Assembly: GCA_943735955.1 (NCBI GenBank)
Contig: OX030965.1
Coordinates: 6,402,503-6,466,502 of the forward strand
Source of the DNA: Piscicola geometra
Taxonomy: Eukaryota; Annelida; Clitellata; Hirudinida; Piscicolidae
Direction: 5' to 3'
DNA length: 64,000 nucleotides
Made by a program: the position numbers and the translations under genes. Below are positions 1 to 13,000 of this stretch, in pieces (position 1 is the first letter of the stretch; each line of letters opens with the position of its first letter). The notes under the pieces were generated by a model, which searched no databases, had not been told where the DNA came from, and saw only the letters and a list, made by a program, of their open reading frames with translations.

Positions 1-2460
1 ATTAGTAAATAGTTTAATAAGTAGTAATTAGTAAATAGTTTAAGAAAAATTCGAACATTTATAATTATATAGCTCATATTCAAAAGTCTTCAGAAAAACT
101 CAAACAAAAATAATATGAATTGAATATTTCAATTGAAAAGCGCAAGAAACTATAAAATTAAACTTAATAGAAAAATATTTACAACCAATAAATTATTTTC
201 ATATTGAAATTCAAAGTAATCCCACATATAATAGTAAAAAATTCCTAGTTCAGGTTGGATTATGGGACCACCTGCTTTTCTCAACGTCTATTGTGTCTTT
301 TATTTTTCTAAATCTTACTTTGAAAGACATGAAAGTTTTTTATTTTCACATTTATGTTTTTTTTCGAATTAAATAATAATTTTAAACAGATTTTGTGTTT
401 TTCAATTTTTCAACAACTTTCTAGCGAGTAAAATAAAAGTATCAAGAATCAAATGAAAACAATATAATAAAATAATTCTGAGATTTAAAATAATTTGATA
501 TAAACAATTTTGTTTCAAAAGATTTTTTTATTATTTCGAGCTCATGTGATTTGTAAAAATATATCGTATAACTATGTATTAATGTATATAAATTCCCAAC
601 ATTTTAAAAGTTGAATAACTTTATAATGTTTTTAATAATAATATGATATAATTCCACTATGAATAACTTTTATCAATGTAATTATGAAGTTTCAGGTTTG
701 TAAGAAAACCTTTTAACTAATGTTTTAACAATTTTTTTCCAAAAATTTCTAAAAATTAAATTTTTTAAAAGGTTTATTTATATTGAAATAAATATTTTGA
801 AATAAGTCTTTTAAAATATATAGTTCTTAGCAAAAATTATTGCTTTACTTATTTTATAATAAACTAACTGAAGTATTAAACTATTCTGAGATCGGAATTT
901 TTTTCGTTTGATACGAGAGAATGAACATAAATTTGTTTGAACAACCTTATGGAAAAAAAACTTTTTTTTCATAAATTACTTTTTTCATCACGAATTATAG
1001 AACGACAAGACATATGAATAATTTATATAAAAAATTCTATATAATATTTTCCTTTGAATACAAATTTTTTTAAAAAGTTACTTAATTTAACCGAATTGTT
1101 GCATTAACAAAAGAGAAAAAACATTCAGTTTTTATAAATAATTTTTTTAAATCACCTGAATCAAACTCTTCGTTGAAAAAAAATTTTGAAAAAATTACGT
1201 AGTAACACGACTTTTATATTATGATAAGTATTATAAGCTTTTTATACAATATAATTTGAATGATTTGTTCCTATGCTTAATAATAGTAATAAAAATTCTT
1301 TGAAGAGTGTATTTACAAGAAAAAACAATGATTTACGATAAGAATTTTCCATTATATACGCTAAAGAAAAGAAAAGATTTATATGCTATCTTTTTTATCT
1401 TTTCTTCTACAACAAATATTCGTTAGTATATGCATACATCTTTTTAAAATTGTTTAGAGATATTTTAAATTCTATTTTTTTTAAATTGTATAAATAATTT
1501 ATATATCTTTAAGATAATTCTAACACATAGGTTTGAATTATATATTTAATTTACATAAACAAAGGAAATGTGGTTTAGATATTTAATTGGAATATTTCCA
1601 TTTTTTTATTCGCAATTGTGTATCTACTTATATTCTTTAGTTTCACAAATGATAGTTTTTTTGAAAATGGTGTTTCATTGATCTGTGAGCTCATAGCTAC
1701 ATGCTATGTAGTTCAAAGCATTTCACCTAGCGAGTAAGAATTAATTTGAGATTCATGAATATTAAACAGTGAGAAACAAGTTATTATTTGTTCGTACAAA
1801 GTTAACACAAAGTCTGAAAGTTTTTTGATCACTTTTGTATGCTAAATTAAATATCTTATAAATAATAGAAATTTGATAGAGTTCATTCACAACTTCCAAG
1901 TAAGACTTGAGTCTATATTTTATTGCTTAAATCATTCGAAAAATAAGTAAAATAATCGATTTTGGGTCAACCTTAACTTTAAATAATAGTATTAATTTAA
2001 TTAATTTTTTTAATGCTTGTTTGTTAAAAATTTTTAGCATTGAGCCGGCAATGAGAATGCAATAAAAAGAAGAAACAGTTACAATACGTTTTTAACACCT
2101 AGGGTCCACTCTCATCATCAGTTCAATAAAGTTGATGAAGGAATGTGGGATAAGAAGTAGCTGCTGCTAAACAGATAAGCTGCTACAATCAAGAAAAACA
2201 GTTTCAGTCATGGGAGGTTTCACTTCTCCACCTTCGCCCACAGCTTCAACACCAGTATCAAGATGATAACGACGATGTTTTGGAATAAATGATGAAAGCA
2301 TTCTTTTTTTACTGTGATAATAATGAGAATGCTTAAATGGTAGAGTTCATTGATGCTATGCAATGGTGACCATGGTGAAATGGTTTATTGAGGTTGTTTT
2401 ATTCTACAGAGCCGTCTATTCTATTAAGTGCTTATAAATACTTTTTATTTGGGTGATTGA
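1..2460. other. AT-rich spacer
   Basis: No gene seen. ATTAGTAAATAGTTTAA is repeated at 1 and 28. 2100..2420 is somewhat less AT-rich (GGGAGGTTTCACTTCTCCAC) and may be a conserved non-coding element or an old repeat; its frames are broken. Confidence 0.6.
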
Positions 2461-2463
2461 TCT

Positions 2464-2586
2464 TTCTTTTTTCCATAAAGTGTAAGGCGCCTCAGGAGCA
2501 TAGCTACACTTAGGCGACGGTAGGAATCGAACCAACACAAATGAGTTGAATGCCAAGTGTTTTACCGCTAAGCTAATCTGATTTTC
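2464..2586 (-). mobile_element. Short tRNA-derived SINE or tRNA relic
   Basis: On the minus strand a D-arm/A-box-like TTAGCTTAGCGGTAAAAC is followed by B box GGTTCGATTCC (2523..2533), an inverted GGCGCCT-containing body, and an A-rich tail GGAAAAAAGAAAG. The acceptor stem does not close, so it is not a working tRNA. Confidence 0.55.
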
Positions 2587-2825
2587 ATTTATAATTTTGT
2601 GTAGCCTTAATAGTGAAAAAGTTTAGAAAATGTAATGATAAAATTCTGATAATTCTGAAAATTTGATAATTTCAGGCATTTGGAAATCATAAACAAATCA
2701 TCAGCATTTTTTCCAAAAATATGTTGAAAGCAAAATTCTTAGAGAAAAAGAATATCGAGATTAGTAAGCAAGCTGGAATTTGCATTAAAATCCTTGAGCA
2801 TAAAAACATTTCAATATTTTTATAT

Positions 2826-2955
2826 TGAGAAAAAATTCAATAATGAATAATATAAAAAAATTCAATAATGAAAATTATTAAAACGTTTCAATAGTGAATA
2901 TTAATGAAAATTTCAATAATGAATATTAATAGAAATTTCAATAATGAATATACCA
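2826..2955 (+). repeat. Imperfect tandem repeat, unit about 28 bp
   Basis: TTTCAATAATGAATATTAAT and variants repeat four to five times with changing spacing. Confidence 0.7.
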
Positions 2956-5546
2956 TCGAATAAATAAAATTAGTAAAAGTGTTAATAATTTATCAATTTT
3001 ATTGTCCACAAAACTGAATGATATTTTTTGAATTTCTAACAAGTCATCTATAGCTCTTTATACTAATAAATCTTCACGGAAAACGGTTAGAACTTCATTT
3101 ATTTTTCCAATATAATTTTTCTAACAGTCATTTCAACTGCCAACTTGAAGCTATCACCAATAACGCTGAAAGATTTTTTGAAGAGGTATTAAATTTTTTA
3201 AGTACAATAGCTTCTTAATTTCTCTTTTTATATTTTAATACAATCAATAGATCTGTTTCAAGTTAACAAAACTCTTCATCATTCGAAGAATAAAATTGAG
3301 TATAAATTGCCTTATCGTTTGATAAAACAAAAAGAAGATGAAAACAAGGTATTAAATTTGACTTTGTTAATTTTTTTGAACAAAGCTTAGAAGATTATGA
3401 AAATTTGAAAAATTCCGAACTTTGAAATTATAAATTTATTTATTTATTTCAAAAATTATTTGATAATAAATAAAAACAAACGGAAATGTAGATCAAAAAG
3501 TATTTTTGTTATTCTATCACAGAAAATGTAAAACAAAATATTTTTGCTTTTATAATATTTTATATTTTAACAAAATTTTTTAAAAAATGTTCAAAACACT
3601 TACGTTAATTATATTTTAAAAAAAATATCTGATTATTTTGAGTTATATAATTTATTGAAATTTTTAAATTAAACAAAAAACCCATCGTTAAAAAAAAATA
3701 TTTATAAAAAACTAATATATTTTATATTAATATACACGGTATAAAAAATTTGGAAAATATATCTTATAACACTTTATTGTTAATGAAATACTTTTGCGAA
3801 TAAGAAAGAAAAATGGTTCTAAAACTATTAAGTAATTGTGTTTTATATTTCTTGGATATTCATTTCATTACCATGACACAAAAAATTGTTTTATGATACC
3901 TAAATTCATTTTTTTTGCACAAATTTCTATGGGATTTAAGATTTGACATTTATGGACAAAATTTAACCTTAATAACTAAACCTCCATGAAAAATATTTAT
4001 TCAAAAAATTGAATATTTTAAAGAAAAAAACAAGTTTTCATGTTTAAGTTTGTCAAAATTAGTATTATCGTATTGAAATACAATTTGTATTATAAGTTTT
4101 AGGGTTTAATTAGTTTTTATATTAATTTATTGTCTGTTTGGGGCAGCAGAAACTGAAAAATCAGACTTGGCAACACGAAAGAAGATTCAAGATTTATAGG
4201 TAAGGGAAAAATCAATTTCTTTCTTCTGTTTGTGTTTTCGACTATGCTCGTATTTGTGCACGTATATTCTATACGATATTTAGATAGTTTTAAATACAAA
4301 ATTCATTGAAATGTTTCATACTTCAAAAAAAATTTTCCAATGAAATAAAACTTAAAACTAATAACTTTTAAAAAAATTTGGGAATATTTCTAGTATTTAT
4401 ATCTTTTATAATTTTCGAATGTGATACAAACAATTCAAAAGTTTGTTCAAATTTCCATTTAGAGCAATAACTAAATATCAAAAATAATAACTCATTTTAA
4501 TTGTAGGATTTTTTCAAAATACATTTTATACAAAGAATTCATAACAATATACCACTATATAGTTGTAAATTTTTACATATATTTTCATTAAATCAATTTT
4601 GTCGATTCAAACTTATTCAAAACTAAAAAACTTATGAGTTAGAATGAAAAATCAAAAATTATTCATAATTTTTTGTTTTTTCGAACATTGTATATAATCT
4701 GCTGTAAGATCGAATCCACAAGAGAATAAATCAATTTATTTATGTTTTTTTACATTACATGAATTTCATTAAAAATTATTCAAATTTATCATTGAATAAA
4801 TTTTATGATAGATATTCCTATAATTTTTATTTTATGTTTTGAATGGTTTAATTAAATTCTATAACTTAAAGTAAAATAGGGATCATTTTTACTAATTTTT
4901 ACCTTTAATTTGAAAAGTTCAATTATTTGAAAAAAAATTATTTGTTGAAAATGGTGTTGTTGATTGTGATGAAAAAATACACCACAGAAGCCACAGATAA
5001 GAAAGTCTCAAAGGATCCAAATGCGTGACTTGGTCACATTCATTTTACTTAAGCAGCAAAAACGAAAAAAAGTAAAATCTCATGTAACACTTCGTAAACT
5101 AAAATATGTGGAATAAAATATGTAAATAAATTCTGGAAGAATTTTGAAACGTATTCTTAATAGATAATTTATCCCTCAAAAAACGTCTGCAAGTGAGTAG
5201 GATTTACTAGAACACGAAAAACAGAACACGAAGGGATAAAAACCTACTCATTTCCTTTTTTTTTCTTTAAGATATTGGAAAAGCTACGTGTGTAGATTAC
5301 CATAATAAGGTTACTCTAAGAAACTATATAAAAAGCCTAGATGATAAATTAGGTCTTCGAAGTTATTTTGTTATTAATATTTGTGCGTAAGAACTTACGA
5401 TTTTACTTTTAGCCCTATCGAAATTAAAGATATTTAATTATGAAAACTACAATGTGCTCGGTAGAATGTTACTAACGATTGACTTTTATAATGAGAAGTT
5501 TATAAAATTTCAGGATATATAAAATTATTATTTTTCTATTCTACAT
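2956..5546. other. AT-rich spacer
   Basis: Nothing beyond A/T runs and chance frames was seen. Confidence 0.6.
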
Positions 5547-5690
5547 TTAAATCATGGCCGGTGAAGTGGGGGGGTCTTGGGGTCTTTTTCGTAGTGAGGT
5601 TTTGATCCCGGGACTTTCCAGAAATGCTGTTCATATGGTTAGAACCATCCCAAGATTTGCAGCAGATCACCACCCCTGATTTAAAATGTA
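5547..5690 (+). mobile_element. Small G+C-rich interspersed element with inverted ends
   Basis: A 120-bp G+C-rich core sits in very AT-rich DNA between ACATTTAAATCA (left) and its near-complement TGATTTAAAATGT (right). Inside is GGTTTTGATCCCGGGAC, resembling a tRNA T-arm, preceded by TGGCCGGTGAAGTGG, which could be an A box. It is either a tRNA-related SINE or a small inverted-repeat element. Confidence 0.4.
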
Positions 5691-5727
5691 TGATAAAGAA
5701 TTGTTTCTATTGATATTTCATAAATAG

Positions 5728-5939
5728 GTTATGAAAAAAAACATTTAGAGCATTTGAAAACTTGGTATTTTAAAGATGAAGGAAATTCATCAATTCGAGA
5801 CAGGGTTTTTCAATATAATTTTGATGATTTTGATTTACATATTGAAAAATTGTTGTCAAATTTTCGATCACAACCTTTTGAAGAAGTTCAATGTACAATG
5901 AACTCTGATTTGTTTACTAAAAGAGATTTCAAAGTTTAA
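5728..5939 (+). CDS. Orphan candidate terminal exon
   Basis: An AG acceptor at 5726-5727 precedes a frame of about 70 codons ending in TAA. It reads YEKKHLEHLKTWYFKDEG, then IRDRVFQYNFDDFDLHIEK, then a charged tail ending FTKRDFKV. The residue mix (Asp, Glu, Arg, His, Gln) is unlike the Phe/Ile/Lys/Asn text of random AT-rich frames, and AATAAA follows at 6246. No family is recognised and no upstream exon was found. It could be a gene remnant or chance. Confidence 0.25.
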
Positions 5940-8900
5940 TTTTTATTTATTTTATATATTCTATTCTATTTAGTTAAAAAGTAAGCATTAGCATTTATTG
6001 TGGGTTCATTTTCATATGCATCATCTTTGAACTGATATTTAAAATTGGTTTCCTTGAAAATAAGGGATTCAAATGGTTTAACGTAGAAAAGTTATAAGCG
6101 AGAACAAATTCATCAGCAAAAAATTACTTAAAATAATTTGCTTTAACTTGTGTAATAAGAGGATTTCAAAAACATTTTCTAAATTTATATTTATTAAATA
6201 TTTTGTATAATTTTATTATGTACTTGTTGTTGCTTTATACTAATGAATAAATAAATTACAGATAGATTAATTTCTCCCACTTTGAGTTGATATAAAACAT
6301 GAATGAACTTTGATTATCTCATATATCAAAAGTAACTTTTTAACTCATGAATATTTGAAAAATACGAATAAAATACAGATTTGTAAAAATTTTCTAAAGT
6401 ATTTGAAATTATTTTATTTAAATGATTTCTTATGAAATTTCATTATTAAACATGCAAAAAACAACATTAATAATGAAGTTAGTTTCATGTAGCAGCTTGA
6501 TCGATTGTATATTGATCGTATTAGCAGTGTTTTTGAAGTTCTTTTTTTCACGAAACTATCTTGTTTTAGAGCATCAATTTTTTTCCAAAATTCGAATAAA
6601 CTTTATATGAAAATTTTTCAACACTTAAATATTTACATGATGAAACCTAATAATAACATTGGTTATAAGAATTAAAATATTCGAGTTCGATTTTTAAATT
6701 AGACAGATTTTTGATTTGATTATTTCTATTTTCATTGAAAAATGAAAAAAAAAATTTTTTTAAAAATAAATTTCATTCTTTTTATTATTATCCTTAAATA
6801 CTCCTCTTAAGTCTGTTATCATGAAGATAATTCAGTGGTTCGCCTAAATCAAACAGAGTCTGCTTTGTATAATGCCAAATCAGCTCTTTCTTTTTAATTT
6901 ATGATTTTTATATATTCGATAAATATAATCATTATTTATAATTCAATTTCTTTTGAATATATGAATTTTATTTATGAACCTATAGACAGCTTTATGATCT
7001 GATTTATGTGAATCTTTATGAAAAGTAAACTCGATAAAATTTAAAACAACTGGTTACTTCCAATATAAAATTGTAAATAAGATCGAACCTATAAGAAGAT
7101 TCTTTAAGGACTTGTAGAAAGAAAGTATAAGGTATTTATTCTAAACTCATAAACAGTTTCTAAATCTCCAGAGCCTTGTAATATGATTCTTATAAATTCC
7201 TAATACTTGAGTTTCTTTCTCCATCCCCATAATTTACACAATAAAATAAAAAAATTAATTATTTAGACATGATATGATCAGTTCTTTACTTAAAAAAACA
7301 ATAAAGAAACTATTAAATAGGTTTTGCTCTATTTCAATAGTTTAAATAAGAAAATTTAGAAAATTTTCGGTTGATAAAATATTTTACTTGTGGGCCAAAA
7401 AAAATTCACAAATTTATAAAATAAAGACGAGTTAAAAAGCATTAAAGTCTTGTTCAATTTTTTTTTACTATTTGTGTTCAAGTTCAAATTTCCGTGAAAA
7501 TAGCATCATTACAAAAATTTGTGAATTTAAATATCATCTTTAACTAAATAAATATAATAATTGAGAATTCCAAAAGTTTAGTTATTGGCATACAATTCAT
7601 TTTTGATCAAAAACACGAAATTTATATTTATAGACAATTTTTTTGCCAAAATTGGAACATCAAAGCTTGCCACCGCTCACTTTAAAATATGCATTGCTTC
7701 GTTATTGAAACCAATTTCTTCTGATAAGAAAAATTATTTATTGTATAAAAAATAATCTGAAAGATATTTCCGATTAAGATTTATCTAGATTTACGGTTTT
7801 TGTTTTAATGTTTTTTCAATATTTTTCAAAATGCTCATTTCATTAACAAATATTAAAAACTATTGAAATTATTACATAGTGTTTTGTGATATAACAAAGA
7901 CTTAAGTTTTTTAAAATTCAATTAGAGAATTTGAAAAAAAACCTATCCTTAAAATAACATTATATACTTCCATCACATTTTTACAATATTTTGTTTAATT
8001 TTTTTATTTTTACGCCTCATTATTTGAAAAGAATATTATTCGACCAAACTGAATAGAACAATCTTGCTTTGTAAAGACTTGAAAATTTTCTTCTATCAAC
8101 GAATCTATTCAACTTCAGAGTATTACAAAGTACAACTAGATAAAACAAGTGCTTGGCCCTGTCGGTCTTTTTGACGTTGATACTACAGAAATAAATTTAT
8201 TTTCTGTATTTTTTCATTTATTTTTTCTAGTATTATGAGTGTTTTTGACAAAATATTATTTGTTTTCATTAGATTCTTCACTTACTTTTTATTGAAGAAA
8301 GTTGAAATTTTATATAAAGATTCAAAATTTATTTTGAAAAATTTCGATGTTTTGATTTTCTGGTTAGATTGATCAACAATAAAATAAATCAACATTGAAA
8401 TCAAAAAGATATTTTATTTTCTAGATTATTATTCTTTTCAAAATCATAAGTTGATTTAGAAATATACCAAAGCATACTGGCACAATAAATATTCGCCTAG
8501 AAATAACTTTCCAATTGCATCAAGCCATCTTTCTTCTCCTACGATCCTTATTTTTTCTCATGAGTGACCAAATTATTTTCAACACTACCATAAATAAAAT
8601 CAAAATTATGAAAAGCTTTTTGAGAATCTTTGAAACTACAGTTAATATATAGTCCACGATCAGTGATATATTCCAAATATTGCATTGCGATATTAAATTA
8701 GCTCTATACTGTCCTAACTCATTAAAAATTGGAAATTGAAATTGGAAATTTTAAGCAACGTCACCCACCAGTTCCGTTTCCAACTTCCCCCTCAATTTCG
8801 GACCGAAAATCTAATTTCCAAAAACACGAGGCCTAATAAATCAGGTGAGCTTCTTGTTTACTTCCTCTTATTTATGTTTATTCTTTATGCTTTTTTCCGT

Positions 8901-9478
8901 TTTTATGTTTATGTTTACGATGGTGTTTTCACATAATAAATCCCAAAAAGAACCACAGCTTTTGTTGAACAATTATTAATGAGAGCCTTCCGTTTGGCTG
9001 CTGTTTCTGCAAGTGAAATGCTTTTTTGGCCGGAATTTTGGCTAGATTAGTTGCGTGATTTATGTTTCACAGTTTTTTGTCTCGATTCAAATGCCTCATG
9101 AATGTGGCTATCTAAATATAAATTAAATTTTGACTAGAATCAGCAAGGTAATATATTTGGTCGAAAGTAATAAACTTAATATTCAATGGATATTTTGTAG
9201 CAATCGCTGCTATGCCGATGAAACATAAACTATGGAAAGTCTTTTGAGGTTTTGACAGGAATTAATTCAGAGGATTTGCAAGAATTTATGAGCTGGAGAT
9301 CGGCCAAGAGTGTTTGGAATTCTAGTTAGTATGCTCAAAAATAAATAAAATTCACTACGAAAAGTAGTAGTGAGAGTAAGCGTGATATTAGAAATTGTAC
9401 GTATTAGTTTTAGGAGGTATTCGTAGTTATAGAGTCCTCAATTGCCTTAAATATTTTAAATAGTTGATAATTATTATG
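5940..9478. other. AT-rich spacer
   Basis: No supported gene. The short less AT-rich patches at 8100..8190 and 8950..9110 show no frame or repeat I recognise. Confidence 0.6.
8736..8844 (+). other. Possible exon ending in a strong splice donor
   Basis: A less AT-rich stretch (CAGTTCCGTTTCCAACTTCC, CGAGGCCTAATAAATCAG) ends at CAG|GTGAGC (8844/8845), a near-perfect donor. An upstream non-coding exon of a plus-strand gene is conceivable. There is no supporting acceptor or coding match. Confidence 0.2.
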
Positions 9479-10010
<532 letters not shown>

Positions 10011-13000
10011 TAAAATATAAATTGTTCAGAATGAACGTTCGAGGTGTATCGTGTTAACTCAAGTATTAGTAGGATTAAACCTAAGATATACATCAAGTTT
10101 ACTCGGCACCAATCTATAGAACTTTATTTTTTATACATAAAATTAAACTTTTAAAAAATTTGCTTTTTGTAAATCTTATGTTATAGTATCTTTTTTTCAT
10201 TTGAATATCATGCTATATAGATATCTACGAAGCTTCGTTGGCATAATTTATGTTCTAAATTCAAAGCGGCTCAGCACTGTTCTGTTTTCAAGGTAATAAA
10301 TTCAGAATACATGTACGTTTACTTTTTTTTTGAAATATGTTTGAAATATTTTGATAAAAATCTCAGTTAACTCTATTATTTAATTTTTCTTCAGCTTAAG
10401 AAAGGGAATAATATTGGGTAAAAAAACTATTCTTATAATTATGTAAGTCTAAAATTGAAAATATACTGATTAAATTCGAAATAACTTATTTTTTTTACCT
10501 TTTCGTTAAGAAAAAAAAATTCTAAAACTAACGAAACGGGAAAATATTACGACAACATTTAATTGTAGAATCATCACTTGCACTATTAGTATTATCATAC
10601 AAACAATAACGTTAGAAATTGACGTGTCAGACAATGTTGCAAACTAAAAGCAGTAAAGAAAGCTAATTTATAAAAATATTAATAGTTATCTAATAAAATA
10701 TCATAAGTTTCAGCTCTATATTTTAATTGAACTATCTAATTTATAGAATAATTTCATTAATTTTTCATGATACTTTCAAAACATACTAAATCATTCACTA
10801 TAAAGGTGAAAAGAATATGATACGCTGGCGACTGAAATATCTTTTCATAATTTTATTTCCTTATTACTGAAAAACACTAATGATAAAGTGATTTTGATTT
10901 TTTAAAATTAAAACAAAATTCTTAGTTTATAGTTGTTTTTGATGAAATATTCACTAAATTTGAAGAAAAAAATTATTGATTAGTTTTCAGTTAAAATAGA
11001 GAAAAAAAAGTATATTAAAGACTTATACGATTTCACTGTCAATTTAAAAATTTATCTCAATCGTATTTAACGTAATTCAAATAATTCGAAAGTCAAACTA
11101 TGAACAAATTAGTAAATATAATCCTTGAAAAAGTTATATTTTGCTTTTTATTAAAGTGAGTGCCCTTTTTTTTCAAGCAATCTGGAACTATTTTTTAGAT
11201 ATTTAAAAATATATAATTTTGTAATGATAAGACAAATTTAATTAACATAAATTATACAAAAAAACTATGAAAAAGTTTTTGAAACATCTATTTAGATTCA
11301 ATATTTCACAGGATTAACTTATTTTAATTTTAACAACAAAGGAAAATCATTAGTAACTTTTCAAATAATTGAAATAATATTTTTAACATCTAGTTTAACG
11401 GATGATATGAATAATTGAACTATGGAAACTATTTCAATAAAAAATTTTTTTTTTTCAACGGGGATGTATAAATAAATAAATGTTACTGCATAAAGATTCA
11501 TTACCTACTATGCAACAAAATAAAATATATTGTAGTTTTTAACGATCTTTCTAAATAAATCAGAGCGAAAAAAGCGTGAAAATGTTGTATCTTAATTGTA
11601 ATAAGTAGACAGCTTCATCAAATTTTTTTTCTCAATAAAATTGAATATTTTATTCAAAGAATTATTTGAATAGTAGACATAATGATTGCCCCTCACATTA
11701 ACATAAGATATATATAAAGAAAACACTTTTTTGAATTTATTTTATATTCTGTCGGCTTTTTTTTCTGATCTATGTTTGTGAACCACGCATGATAAAAAGA
11801 ATAATTTAAAACATTTTAAAAATACAACTTTTTTATCGATACAAAATTCGGATTTTCATTACAAAATTCAAAACAAAATTCTTATTTTCAGTACGAAGTT
11901 AATATTTTCGATATAAAATTGATATTTTCGATATAAAATTGATATTTTCAATACAAAGTTCATATTTTCAATACAAAATTCATAGTTTCAATACAATTTT
12001 TTTAGTACATTTTTGAATCTTCAATATTCAAGAAGAATCATCAAAGCGATGTAAAAAAATGTTTACAAGTTTGATTATAGAATTTTTTTTACAAATTGTG
12101 AAAGGTTTTTGTGTTCTATTTCTATGTAAATAATTTTTTTTATGCCTATGCAAAGACGATACTGGTATTTCCCTTGACGAAAGTCTTAATAATTGAGTCA
12201 GGAAGCAAAAAAGCAAGTAATTCGATTTCACGTCCAATTAATTTATTTTTGTGGTCAACTCTTTTAGATGTTTATTGTTTATTCTAATTTTTTATTAAAA
12301 ATTGTTTTTGTTTCGATGAAAAACTTTTATTTGTGTAATTATTCATATTTTAATTTTCTTATAAAGGTAGATGAGATGCATTAAGCAAAAAAATTATGTA
12401 AATTTTCGAAAGTTAGAAATTACTATTTGAAAAAAAAATTCATGAACTTTCATTTAGCAATTGTACAATAATTATTCATGATATTGACTGAAATGGTTTA
12501 TTTTTTCATATTATAATATAATTTCATAAGTTTTTTTAAATAAAATGAGTCAATGTAATTTTTATTAAACTTTTCAAGTTTATCATTTTTCACTTTTCTT
12601 TATTTTAATTAGATTTCCAACTAAAGTCAGCAAAGTTGAATTTAGAAAAATATTGTATGATTTTATTTAGTTTCATCCTAAACACTTTTGGCCACAAGCG
12701 ATTTTCAAGTTTTTGTACTGAAGAACTTAAATCAACCGGCATATCACTTTCTTAAGTGTTACTTTTAAAAGGCAGCGACTACCGATTCAGCACTACAAAT
12801 CAAGCCCTTCACTTGATGATAACAATTCTCCACGCGTGTGGTAGTGATGATGAGATGATAGTGATGTCGTCTTATTTTCAAGCATATATCTGCTTGTTTT
12901 TTCTACAATTCAGAACAAGAATATGGATTGTTTAATTTTCAAGTAATCTAACATTATTTAAAAAAGCTAAAAAATTAATTTAGGAAGTATTAAAAGTAAA

